Part shown: positions 8,458 to 16,562 of the stretch, piece by piece
Layout of the letters: every line of letters begins with the position of its first letter
Position numbering within the stretch: position 1 is the stretch's first letter
Source of the DNA: Trujillonella endophytica
GTDB taxonomy: Bacteria; Actinomycetota; Actinomycetes; Mycobacteriales; Geodermatophilaceae
Direction: 5' to 3'
Length of the DNA stretch: 64,000 nt
Assembly (NCBI RefSeq): GCF_900110555.1
Contig: NZ_FOEE01000016.1
Location: 1-64,000 of the forward strand
The notes under the pieces: model-generated
The model's input: only the letters and a program-made list of their open reading frames with translations
The model's database searches: none
What the model was told of the DNA's origin: nothing
Position numbers and translations under genes: made by a program

Positions 8458-10182
8458 GTGCATCTCGCACCATCGTCCCGGCGTGCGCTCGGCCTCGCGG
8501 CCGTCGGCGCCATCGCCCTGTCCACGACCCTCGTGTCCCTGAGCGGGGTCGCCTCGGCGACCCCGCTCCCGGGGGGCCCGTCCGAGCTCCGCTTCTCCAC
8601 CGACGCCGCGAGCGTCGCGGAGGACGGGTACTCGCTGATCGACGGCGCCTTCACGGTGCCGTCCGGCTACTGCCAGATGTCCTGGACGGTGCGCGGGGCC
8701 GCGGGGGGTTCCGGGTACTACGGTGCCGGGCTGCCCGGAGAGGTCGTGCAGGGCGACACCGCGGCGGCGCCGGGCGTCTACGCGGTGACCGTCGGCACGG
8801 CCGGCGGCCCCGGCGCCTTCTCGGTCGGCGGGGTGGCGGGAACCGGTTCCGCCCCGGCCGCGGCCGCCGGTGGCGTGCTGATGATGCCCATGCCCGGAGG
8901 CATGCCGGGGATGTTCATACCCATGCCGGCGGGTGCCGGCGGTGGTGGTGGCGGCGGGTCCGCGGTCACCGGCCCGGGCGGTTTCGCCGTCCAGGCCCCC
9001 GGCGGTGCCGGCGGAGGTCCCCTCCAGGGGATCGGCGGCGGCGCGTTGGCTCTCCCCGACGGCCTGAGCGCCGGAGTCCCCGGCCCCACCGGAGCCGGCC
9101 TCGTCGAGGTCGTCGTCTCCCCCTGCGCTCCGGTCCTGGCCGCCCCGAGCGCCCCGCAGGGCCTGGCCGTCGAGGCCGGCCGCAGCGGCGCGCTGGACCT
9201 GAGCTTCCTGCCGGGCGCGTTCGACGCGGACGCGCAGTCCCCGGTCACCGGCTACGAGGTGACGACCGACGGCGGCGCCACGCACGATCCGCTGCCCACC
9301 AGCGCCGAGCAGGGCGCACGGATCGGCGCGCTCGCCGCGCTGGCGAACGGGACCGCCTATGACGTCCAGGTACGGGCGACCTCGGCCGTGGGGCCGAGCG
9401 CCTGGAGCGACGAGGTCACCGCCACGCCGTACCTCGCGATCGGCGCCCCCGTGAACGTCCGCGCCACCGCGGGCCCGTCGTCGATCGTCCTCACCTGGGA
9501 CGCGCCCACCTCGCCGGGCACCTACGGCCTGGCCGGATACGTCGTCGGAGGTGAGGCCACGTCCGCGGACGGCACCGACGGCGCCTCCGGCATCGCCTGC
9601 GAGACCACTCCCGACGTGCGGACGTGCGTCCTGGTCGCCACGCCGGGGTGGAGCCACACGTTCGGCGTCACCCCCGTCGACGCCGAGGGCAATCCGGGTG
9701 CCCACTCGGCGGTCGTGACCGTCTCCGACGTCCCGCGCTCGTCGGTGCCGGCCGGCGTGCCCGCGCGGAGCGGGGATCTCGTGCGCCCGGCCGGGCAGAC
9801 CGGATCGGTCGCTGTGGGCTCGCCGGTGACGTTCTCCGGCTCGGGCTACCTGCCGGGCTCGACGGTCACGCTGCTCGTCTACTCCGAGCCGCAGGTGCTG
9901 ACGACGGTCGTCGCCGATGCCTCCGGCAGTTTCACCGTGACCGTCACGGTGCCGGCCGGGCTGGTGGCCGGGCAGCACACGCTGGTCGCCTCCGGTGTGG
10001 ACCTCACCGGCGCGCTCCGGTACCTGACGCTGCCGATCACCGTCGCCGGTGGCACGACCGGCTCGGGCGGCCTCGCCTACACCGGCGCAGCGGTCGCCGT
10101 GCCGGCGATGGCCGGCCTGGCCGCCCTCGCGCTCGGTGGCGGTCTGGTGCTCGCCGGCCGGCGTCGCCGCACCGCCGAGTAA
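8458..10182 (+). CDS. sortase-anchored surface protein with fibronectin-like domains (paralog 1)
   Basis: A 574-residue exported protein. Residues 1-35 form a signal peptide (LGLAAVGAIALSTTLVSL ... ASA). A Gly-rich, Met/Pro-rich segment follows at ~60-200 (including MMPMPGGMPGMFIPMP), then two fibronectin-III-like stretches (APQGLAVEAGRSG, APVNVRATAGPSS) and a beta-sandwich ending near 530. The C-terminus is a sorting signal: LAYTG, a ~20-residue hydrophobic span, then RRRR. LAxTG is the motif of class E sortases, so the protein is predicted to be attached to peptidoglycan. GTG 8458 is chosen from GGGGAG spacing and the paralog. No sortase gene is in the window. Confidence 0.8.
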   Translation: MHLAPSSRRALGLAAVGAIALSTTLVSLSGVASATPLPGGPSELRFSTDAASVAEDGYSLIDGAFTVPSGYCQMSWTVRGAAGGSGYYGAGLPGEVVQGDTAAAPGVYAVTVGTAGGPGAFSVGGVAGTGSAPAAAAGGVLMMPMPGGMPGMFIPMPAGAGGGGGGGSAVTGPGGFAVQAPGGAGGGPLQGIGGGALALPDGLSAGVPGPTGAGLVEVVVSPCAPVLAAPSAPQGLAVEAGRSGALDLSFLPGAFDADAQSPVTGYEVTTDGGATHDPLPTSAEQGARIGALAALANGTAYDVQVRATSAVGPSAWSDEVTATPYLAIGAPVNVRATAGPSSIVLTWDAPTSPGTYGLAGYVVGGEATSADGTDGASGIACETTPDVRTCVLVATPGWSHTFGVTPVDAEGNPGAHSAVVTVSDVPRSSVPAGVPARSGDLVRPAGQTGSVAVGSPVTFSGSGYLPGSTVTLLVYSEPQVLTTVVADASGSFTVTVTVPAGLVAGQHTLVASGVDLTGALRYLTLPITVAGGTTGSGGLAYTGAAVAVPAMAGLAALALGGGLVLAGRRRRTAE

Positions 10183-10200
10183 CCAGCACGATCCCCGCAC

Positions 10201-10235
10201 AGCGGCCGTCGTCCCCCTGCGGGACGGCGGCCGCT
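10201..10235 (+). terminator. rho-independent-like hairpin after surface protein 1
   Basis: AGCGGCCGTCGTCCC (10201-10215), loop CCTGC, then GGGACGGCGGCCGCT (10221-10235): a 15-bp stem with one G-T pair and no T-run, as is common in actinobacteria. It is nearly identical to the hairpin after the next paralog. Confidence 0.8.
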
Positions 10236-10249
10236 GTCGTCGTCCGGGC

Positions 10250-10558
10250 TTCCCGGGACGGCGCTCGTTGCCGTTGTCCGGGCCTCCCCGGTGAGGCGCT
10301 CGGTATCGGATCCGAGACCGTCCGGAACGTATCTCCACAACCGGAACCCGAGCGGTTCGTCGAGTTCCGGCACTATTTCGCCTGTCGCTGACCTGCGGTT
10401 TCGCGTCCAAGGTCACGATCAGGTCACGCCACACCCCATGCGTTCTGCCCCGTGTGGCGCGGTGTGTCGTCGGGAATCCGCATGGTCCTGTGCTCCACGA
10501 GTCCGGCATCCCGGACCAGCGAGCCCGGCGTGTACCGGGCCCACTTCGGGGAGTCTGC
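10250..10558 (+). promoter_or_regulatory. upstream/leader region of surface protein 2
   Basis: With the preceding terminator this fills the 376-bp gap between the two paralogs; no gene is seen. It holds GGTCACG at 10411 and 10422 (11 bp apart, ~135 bp before the start, as in the first paralog), CCGTGTGGCGCGG, and a perfect leader hairpin GCCCGG-CGTGTA-CCGGGC near 10531-10548, followed by GGGGAGTCTGCGTG. Conservation of arrangement suggests the promoter was duplicated with the gene and is still under selection. Confidence 0.5.
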
Positions 10559-12361
10559 GTGAATCTCGCAGCACCAACTCGGCGGACGCTCGGCCTCGCG
10601 GCCGTCAGCGCGATCGCCATGTCCACCACCCTGCTGTCCCTCGGCGGCGTCGCCTCGGCGACCGATGAGCTGGAAGGCTTCAGCTTCACCACTGACGCCG
10701 ACCGCGCCGACGAGTACGGCGACCAGCTCATCGGCGAGGACGGGTTCACCGTTCCCGAGGGCTACTGCTCGGTCAGCTGGTTCATCCTCGGCGGCGGCGG
10801 CGGCTGGGGCTCCATCGAGGCCGAGTACGACGCCGACGGCTCGTCCGGCGGCATCCTGCGGGGGTCGACCCCGGTCGTCGCGGGTCAGCACTTCGACATC
10901 GACGCCGGCACCGAGGGTGGCGACGGCTCGGTCGAGGGCGGCGGCTCCGGGGGTCTCGGAGTGGCACCCGGCGAGGCCGGTCAGCCGGTCCTGGCCGAGG
11001 CCGACCCCGACCCCGACCCCGAGCTCCCCCCGGCGCTCAGCACGGTCGGCGGCGGCGGCGGTGGCGGTGCCGGCTCGGTCGTCACCGGCACCGACTTCGT
11101 CCTCAAGGCGTTCGGCGGCGACGGCGGCGGCGGCGAGTTCGGCGGCGCCGGTGCCGTCGTGGGTGTCGAGCCCGGTGTGAACAAGGTCGCTGCGGCGGGC
11201 TGGGTCGACGCCGAGGTCCTGGACGGCGACATGCCCGCCAACGGCGTCTCGGACTACGGCAGCAGCTGGCGCGGCATCGTCGAGGGCTACGTGGAGCCCT
11301 GCGCGGCTCCCGAGGTCCTCGAGCCCCCGCTGGCGCCGGTCGACCTGTTCGCCGTCGACGGCAACGGCGAGGCCGAGATCCTGTTCAACGAGGACTACGA
11401 CGGCACGGAGTCCGACTCCTTCGAGTACAACATCGTCGGCACCAACACCTGGGTCCCGGCCACCGACACCTACAGCGACGCGTACGCGATGACGTCGATC
11501 ACGGTCGACGGCCTCACCAACGGCCAGAGCTACGACGTCCGGGTCCGCGGGGTCAGCGACGCCGAGGGCGACGGGGCCGCCAGCGCGCCCGTCACGGTCC
11601 ACCCCTTCGTCGGGGCCAGCGCTCCGCAGGGCGTGTCCGTCACCCCCGGCGTGGCGTCGGTGCGCGTGAACTGGTCCGCCTTCACCACCCCGGGCAGCTT
11701 CCCGGTGGAGAAGTACGCCGTCGACCTCATCTCGATCGGTGGCGAGTGGGGAGACCGGGACACCGTCTGCGAGACCGCTCTCGACGCGCCCATGACCTGC
11801 CTGGTCGGGCTGGACACCGAGGCCGGCGTGACCTACCGCATCGTGGTCAGCACGGTCGACTCGGTCGGCCACTTCGGCGCCGACTCCGCCGAGCTGCCCG
11901 TCGGCCAGGCGGCCTCCCCCTCGGTGCCCTCGTCGGTCCCGAGCTCGGACGGGCCGATCTCCCGCCCCGACGGTGGCACCGGCTCGATCGCGGCGGGCTC
12001 GACCGTCGTCCTCTCCGGTGACGGCTTCCTGCCCGGCTCGACCGTGTCGCTCATCGTGTACTCCGAGCCGCAGGTGCTGACCCACACGGTCGCCGACGCC
12101 AACGGCCACTTCGAGGTCAGCGTCGTCGTCCCCGCGGGTCTGGCCTCCGGGTCGCACACGCTGGTCGCCTCCGGGGTGGACCTCGCCGGCAACGCGCGGT
12201 TCGTGACGCTGCCGATCACCGTCACCGGCGGCACGACCGGCTCGGGTGGGCTCGCCTACACCGGTGCCTCGGTCGCCGTCCCGGCGATCGGTGGCCTGGC
12301 CGCCCTCGCCATCGGTGGTGGCCTGGTGCTCGCCGGCAAGCGTCGCCGCACCGCCGAGTAA
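10559..12361 (+). CDS. sortase-anchored surface protein with fibronectin-like domains (paralog 2)
   Basis: A 600-residue paralog of the preceding gene with the same plan: signal peptide (LGLAAVSAIAMSTTLLSL ... ASA), Gly-rich region, two fibronectin-III-like stretches, C-terminal beta-sandwich and sorting signal LAYTG, hydrophobic span, KRRR. It differs by being strongly acidic, with an EADPDPDPELPP segment and many Asp/Glu, where paralog 1 is Met/Pro-rich. The last ~150 residues are much more alike than the rest, so the anchor half is conserved and the outer half diverges. Predicted to be linked to the wall by a class E sortase; ligand unknown. Confidence 0.8.
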   Translation: MNLAAPTRRTLGLAAVSAIAMSTTLLSLGGVASATDELEGFSFTTDADRADEYGDQLIGEDGFTVPEGYCSVSWFILGGGGGWGSIEAEYDADGSSGGILRGSTPVVAGQHFDIDAGTEGGDGSVEGGGSGGLGVAPGEAGQPVLAEADPDPDPELPPALSTVGGGGGGGAGSVVTGTDFVLKAFGGDGGGGEFGGAGAVVGVEPGVNKVAAAGWVDAEVLDGDMPANGVSDYGSSWRGIVEGYVEPCAAPEVLEPPLAPVDLFAVDGNGEAEILFNEDYDGTESDSFEYNIVGTNTWVPATDTYSDAYAMTSITVDGLTNGQSYDVRVRGVSDAEGDGAASAPVTVHPFVGASAPQGVSVTPGVASVRVNWSAFTTPGSFPVEKYAVDLISIGGEWGDRDTVCETALDAPMTCLVGLDTEAGVTYRIVVSTVDSVGHFGADSAELPVGQAASPSVPSSVPSSDGPISRPDGGTGSIAAGSTVVLSGDGFLPGSTVSLIVYSEPQVLTHTVADANGHFEVSVVVPAGLASGSHTLVASGVDLAGNARFVTLPITVTGGTTGSGGLAYTGASVAVPAIGGLAALAIGGGLVLAGKRRRTAE

Positions 12362-12378
12362 CCAGCACGACCCTTCGC

Positions 12379-12414
12379 AGCGGCCGTCGTCCCTCCCCTG
12401 GGACGGCGGCCGCT
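12379..12414 (+). terminator. hairpin after surface protein 2
   Basis: AGCGGCCGTCGTCCC (12379-12393), loop TCCCCT, GGGACGGCGGCCGCT (12400-12414). Same stem as after paralog 1, so the duplicated unit spans leader, gene and terminator. Confidence 0.8.
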
Positions 12415-12506
12415 GTCGTCGTCCAGGCGCGGACCCTGCGGGTGGATTCGGGACCCTGCGGGCGGGATCGCCGCGGCACCGTCGGGAACGCGCCCGCAGG
12501 GTGGCG

Positions 12507-13280
12507 CTACGAGGGCGGGCGCGGCGGCGGGGGCGGTCCCGGGGGCAGGCGGGGGAGCTGGACCAGGACCGTGGCCGACGTCGAGCCCGACCCGGACCCG
12601 GGCGGCGCGGCGGGCGGCGGTTCCTCGGCGGCGGCGGGCTCCGGCTCGGGTTCCGGCTCCACGGGCCCCGGCGCCTGCTCCGGCTCTGGCTCCGGCTCGG
12701 GTTCCGGCTCCGCGGGCGGCGGCTCGGGCGCCGGCTCGGGCTCCACGGGCCCGGAGACCACCGGCTTGGTCAGCAGCACGGGCGCGGCAGCGGGCTGCTC
12801 GGGAGCAGGCGGCTCGGGAGCGGGCGGCGGCGCGGTCGCGGGAGGCTGCGCGGCCGGGGCGGCGCCGAACCCGAGCGAGCGGAGTACCCCGTCGAGGGTG
12901 TCGGCGAGGTACTCGAAGGACGCCGCGGGGGCGGCGGCGGTCGCGGTGAAGCCGGTGCCCGGCGTCGTGGCGCAGACCTGCACCTGGACGACGCGTGCCC
13001 CGCCGGGCGGTGCCCACGAGAACAGCCGCGCGTAGGCGGGCCCGGAGCTCAGCGGCACGACGGTGAGCACGTGCTGCTGGTAGTTCGGGAACTCCGCGCC
13101 GAGCCGGTCGCCCAGCCCCTGGGCGTACTGCTCGGTGCGCACGGCCGGGGGCAGCGGCTCCCGCGCGACGACGACGTTCGCCTGCGCGTCGGGCGCGACG
13201 AGGGTCCAGGACTCCCTGACCGACCAGCCCTCGGGCACCCGGACCCGCAGCCGGCTGTCGGTCCACTGCTGCTCGGTCAC
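12507..13280 (-). CDS. DcrB/DUF1795-like protein with Pro/Glu-rich tail
   Basis: A 257-residue protein. Residues 1-135 (WTDSRLRVRVPEGWSVRESW ... FEYLADTLDGVLRSLGF) look like the DcrB/PsbP-like fold seen in DUF1795 proteins, based on the V-P-x-G-W opening and a final helix around L-D-x-V-L. Residues ~140-257 are low complexity with long Pro-Glu runs, probably an extended rod. No signal peptide is seen. The GTG start overlaps the upstream stop (GTGA), so it is coupled to the 666-residue gene. Function unknown; the family call is moderate. Confidence 0.65.
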   Translation of the reverse strand: MTEQQWTDSRLRVRVPEGWSVRESWTLVAPDAQANVVVAREPLPPAVRTEQYAQGLGDRLGAEFPNYQQHVLTVVPLSSGPAYARLFSWAPPGGARVVQVQVCATTPGTGFTATAAAPAASFEYLADTLDGVLRSLGFGAAPAAQPPATAPPPAPEPPAPEQPAAAPVLLTKPVVSGPVEPEPAPEPPPAEPEPEPEPEPEQAPGPVEPEPEPEPAAAEEPPPAAPPGSGSGSTSATVLVQLPRLPPGPPPPPRPPS

Positions 13281-15277
13281 GACGCCGTCCCCACCTGGAC
13301 GAGGCTGGTCAGGGGGCGCTGCGTGCCGGCGGCGGCCGGCTGACCGGCGGCCACCAGCCGCCCGTCCCGCAGGTCGAGCGCGGGCAGGCCCGGGGGCGAG
13401 GCCGACAGCACCGCCGCGTCGTCGGCCACGGCCACCACCGCGAACGGCTCGCGGGTCTGCAGCACCGGGCGCAGCGGCCCCTGGCCGGTCACCACGCCGA
13501 GGACCGAGGGGTGCTCGGCTCCGGACAGCCCGTACCAGCGGGCGCCGGTGCGGGGGTCGAGCGCCGCGCTGGCCTGGACACCAACGGGAGCGGCCGCGAC
13601 CTGGGTCCAGCCCCCCGCCCGGAGCTCGAACAGGACGCTGCCCCGCCCGTCGAGTCGGGTGGCGAGCGCGGCCGGCACGGGGGCGGGCAGCAGCCGGGTG
13701 TCGACGGGACCGGCCTGAGCGGTCCGGACCCCGTCGACGCCCGGGCCACCGGCGTCCCCGGTGAGCAGGAGGCCGTCGTGCAGCCGGCGGGCGGTGGTCC
13801 ACGGCGGTCCGCCGGGATCGGTCTGCAGGCTCAGCGCGCCCTCGGCGGTGACGGTGAGGTGGTGCTGGGCGGGCCGGTCCCAGGCATCCCTGCCGGGGAC
13901 GGCGAACCAGAGCCCCTCGCCGCGCGTGTCGGCGGGCGTCGGTTCGATCCAGCCCGGCACCTCGGACGGCGGCAGCTGCGGGTAGATGCCGCTGACCGGC
14001 AGGTCCGTCTTCTGCCACGGGTTGCTCGCGGGATCGCCCAGCCGGGCCGGCTCGAGGCGGTGCAGCCGGTACCGGTGCACGACCGCGCCCTGGGCCGCGG
14101 CCCGCCGTCCGGCGTCGTCGGGCGCGTCGTGCGGGCCGGCCGCCTCGGTCACCAGCACGTGCACCGAGGCCGGGGAGGCCACCAGGGCCAGCGCGCCCTC
14201 CGGCGGGAACGTCGCCCGGTGCAGCACCTGCAGGGCGGCGTCCAGGACCAGCAGCTCCCGGCCGACGACGACGGCCACGCCACCCCTGTGCACCACGCAC
14301 TGCTGCGGCGGGCCGGCCAGGTCGAGCACCGTGTCGGGCACGACCGCGCCCGGCGGGAAGCGGCGCAGCTGCCAGCGGCCGTCCCAGTCGACGCAGCAGG
14401 CGAGGACGCCGGCGTGGGTGGCGCCGGCGGTGTGCACCAGCGGCGCGAGCACCTGCGGGCTGCCGGCGAGCTCGAGCAGCGGTGTCGTCGCAGGCCAGTC
14501 CGGGGAGTCGGCCGGGACGTACAGCGGCACGGGGGAGCGGGGGAGGACCGCCGGCCGCGCGCTGACGACGAGGGCGGGCTCGACGTCGGGTGACAGCTCC
14601 GGGGCGAGCTCGCCGAGCGTCCCGGCGAAGACGCCGGTGAGCCGGCCGACGGCGGTGACCGACGCGCCCACCGCCGGGAGGTCGGCCAGGACCTCCGGGG
14701 CGGCGCACACGTCGAGGGCGATCCCGCCGGCGGTCTCCACGGTGAGCACGGCGAAGGCCCGGCCGGTGCGCGCCGACGTCCGCCGGTCCGCCGCCCGGAC
14801 GACGCCGGTCACCTCCGCGGCGGCCTGCCCGGGCGGGCAGGACAGCGCGGGCCCACGTCCGGCCCCGGCGGCCTGCACGCGCTCGGCCGCCAGGGACAGC
14901 CGCAGCCGGGTCGTGCGGCCGCGGCGGTAGGCGCCCGGACCGGCATGGGCGAGGTCGACCAGGCCCGCGACCACCGGCACCGGCTCGGCGCCGGCGACGT
15001 CGGCCACCAGCCGCGAGCGCCAGAAGTCCTCGGGGTCGGGCAGCAGGGCCCGGCAGACGACGGAGGTGATAGGACCGGCCCAGAAGCCGGGCACCGCGCT
15101 GTCGGCGGCGTCCTCGCCCGAGGTCACGCCGAGCAGCGCGCCGCTGGGGTCCACGTCGAGGCAGAAGGTGACACCCTCCGCCGTCGGCACCAGCGGGAGG
15201 CGGCTCCTGCGCACGTCGGCGGCGTGCTGCGGCAGGTCGGCGTCGACGCCGCCGACACTGGCGTAGGGGGTGGGCAC
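13277..15277 (-). CDS. large protein of unknown function with OB-fold-like and propeller-like regions
   Basis: A 666-residue protein I do not recognise. Around residues 185-260 there is an OB-fold-like stretch (AAEVTGVVRAADRRTSARTG, then VGASVTAVGRLTGVFAGTL). The C-terminal ~400 residues have repeated beta strands with WD/quinoprotein-like turns (GRELLVLDAALQVLH, RDGRLVAAG), suggesting a beta-propeller. The GTG at 15277 is preferred because it follows CAGGAG by six bases; TTG 15394 or ATG 15367 would add a Pro-rich N-terminus without a ribosome site. No signal peptide. Coupled to the DcrB-like gene. Confidence 0.6.
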   Translation of the reverse strand: MPTPYASVGGVDADLPQHAADVRRSRLPLVPTAEGVTFCLDVDPSGALLGVTSGEDAADSAVPGFWAGPITSVVCRALLPDPEDFWRSRLVADVAGAEPVPVVAGLVDLAHAGPGAYRRGRTTRLRLSLAAERVQAAGAGRGPALSCPPGQAAAEVTGVVRAADRRTSARTGRAFAVLTVETAGGIALDVCAAPEVLADLPAVGASVTAVGRLTGVFAGTLGELAPELSPDVEPALVVSARPAVLPRSPVPLYVPADSPDWPATTPLLELAGSPQVLAPLVHTAGATHAGVLACCVDWDGRWQLRRFPPGAVVPDTVLDLAGPPQQCVVHRGGVAVVVGRELLVLDAALQVLHRATFPPEGALALVASPASVHVLVTEAAGPHDAPDDAGRRAAAQGAVVHRYRLHRLEPARLGDPASNPWQKTDLPVSGIYPQLPPSEVPGWIEPTPADTRGEGLWFAVPGRDAWDRPAQHHLTVTAEGALSLQTDPGGPPWTTARRLHDGLLLTGDAGGPGVDGVRTAQAGPVDTRLLPAPVPAALATRLDGRGSVLFELRAGGWTQVAAAPVGVQASAALDPRTGARWYGLSGAEHPSVLGVVTGQGPLRPVLQTREPFAVVAVADDAAVLSASPPGLPALDLRDGRLVAAGQPAAAGTQRPLTSLVQVGTAS

Positions 15278-15461
15278 GGGATCTCCTGCCGGTCGCGCGG
15301 GCGGTGGGCGCAGCATGCCCGTCCCCGGGATCCCCACCTCCGACGGGGTGCGCGCTTCGCTCGGCATGATCGACCCGCGCCGGAGGGCGGTCAACGAGGT
15401 GGCGGCCCGGAGTGTCCGCCGGACGGGTAGGCGGGGACCGGGCGATAGCCTCGACGCGCCA

Positions 15462-15549
15462 GGAGGGCTCGCCTAGTGGCCGATGGCGGCGGTCTTGAAA
15501 ACCGCTAAGAGGTAATCCCTCTTCGTGGGTTCGAATCCCACGCCCTCCG
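15462..15549 (+). tRNA. tRNA-Ser(UGA)
   Basis: The acceptor stem GGAGGGC (15462-15468) pairs with GCCCTCC (15542-15548), with discriminator G. Anticodon loop CTTGAAA gives anticodon TGA. A long class II variable arm (AAGAGG...CCTCTT) and T arm GTGGGTTCGAATCCCAC are present. The CCA end is not encoded. Confidence 0.95.
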
Positions 15550-15573
15550 CTCACACCTCGCCGGGGCGTTCCG

Positions 15574-15640
15574 TGCAGAAGCGCGGTAGTGCCCGGGGCA
15601 GGAGCGCGGAATTGCTCGGGGGCAGAAGCGCGGAAGTGCC
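15574..15640. repeat. 18-nt palindromic repeat family, locus 2 (three direct units)
   Basis: Units begin near 15574, 15598 and 15622: GCAGAAGCGCGGTAGTGCC, GCAGGAGCGCGGAATTGC and GCAGAAGCGCGGAAGTGCC. They are in the same orientation with a 24-nt period, between tRNA-Ser and the phosphatase gene. Confidence 0.85.
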
Positions 15641-15731
15641 CGGGGAGCGGTGTAGAACTGGGTGCGTCGGGGAGGTGCGCCGTCGTTCTACTCTGCGCCG
15701 CCGCGGCGACGACCCGACGGGAGCGGTGCCC

Positions 15732-16496
15732 ATGACCGAGAACCTGACCCTGTCCGCGCCGGCCAACCTGCGCGACCTCGGGGGGATCCCCGCCGTCGGC
15801 GGCACGGTGCGTCGCGGGGTGGCGATCCGCGCCGACGACCTGTCCCTCACCCCGCGCGAGGACGCCGAGACCCTGATCGCCGACGGCCTCGCCGCGGTGA
15901 TCGACCTGCGCACCCCGGGGGAGGTCCGCAACACCGGCCGCGGGGTGTTCGGTGAACTGCCGGTGGCCTACCACCACCTGCCGCTGATGCCGGGACTGCG
16001 GCCGACCGCCGGACCGGGCAGCGGCGTCGACCCGCGGGACCCGGTCGGCATGGGCGGCATGTACGCGGACCTGTTCTCGACCGCCGCCGGCCAGATCGTG
16101 ACGGCGCTGGCGGTGCTCGCCGTGACGCCGGGCGCGACGGCGTTCCACTGTTCGGCCGGCAAGGACCGCACCGGGGTGCTGGCCGCGGCCTTCCTCCTGG
16201 CCCTGGGTGCCGACGACGACGACGTCGTCGCCGACTACGCGGTCACCGGGACCAACATCGCGGCGGTGGGACGGCGGCTGCAGCCCCTGATGGGGGCGAT
16301 CCTCGCCTCGCACGGGGTCAACCGGAACACGTTCACCCGCTCGGCCATCGGCCAGGACTTCTCGGCGGTCGCGATGGAGACGGCGCTGGCCACGCTCCGG
16401 CAGCGCCACGGGGACCCGCTCCGGCCGCTGCGCGAGGCGGGGCTCGGCGACGAGCTGGTCGCGATGCTGCGCCGGCGCGCCGTCGACCCCGCCTGA
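15732..16496 (+). CDS. tyrosine/serine protein phosphatase (PtpB/Siw14-like)
   Basis: A 254-residue phosphatase with the active-site loop HCSAGKDRTG (Cys140, Arg146), the N-terminal NLRDLGGIPAVGG and DLRTPGEV patterns of the PtpB-type dual-specificity family, and no signal peptide. ATG 15732 is the first start after the repeat array; upstream open frame runs over tRNA and repeats. It may dephosphorylate phosphotyrosine/serine or phosphoinositides; the substrate cannot be read from sequence. Confidence 0.88.
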   Translation: MTENLTLSAPANLRDLGGIPAVGGTVRRGVAIRADDLSLTPREDAETLIADGLAAVIDLRTPGEVRNTGRGVFGELPVAYHHLPLMPGLRPTAGPGSGVDPRDPVGMGGMYADLFSTAAGQIVTALAVLAVTPGATAFHCSAGKDRTGVLAAAFLLALGADDDDVVADYAVTGTNIAAVGRRLQPLMGAILASHGVNRNTFTRSAIGQDFSAVAMETALATLRQRHGDPLRPLREAGLGDELVAMLRRRAVDPA

Positions 16497-16562
16497 CACC
16501 GGCACCGTGCGCCCCGGGCCCGGAACCGGCGTGGAACGGGCACGGGGCGCACGGCGTACGGC

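Noticed and set aside
227-16505. Many long open frames on the opposite strand, such as 227-1129, 1196-2731, 3205-4608 and 12507-16505
   Set aside because: They are antisense or frame-shifted shadows of recognised genes, with Arg/Gly/Ala-rich low-complexity translations typical of GC-rich DNA.
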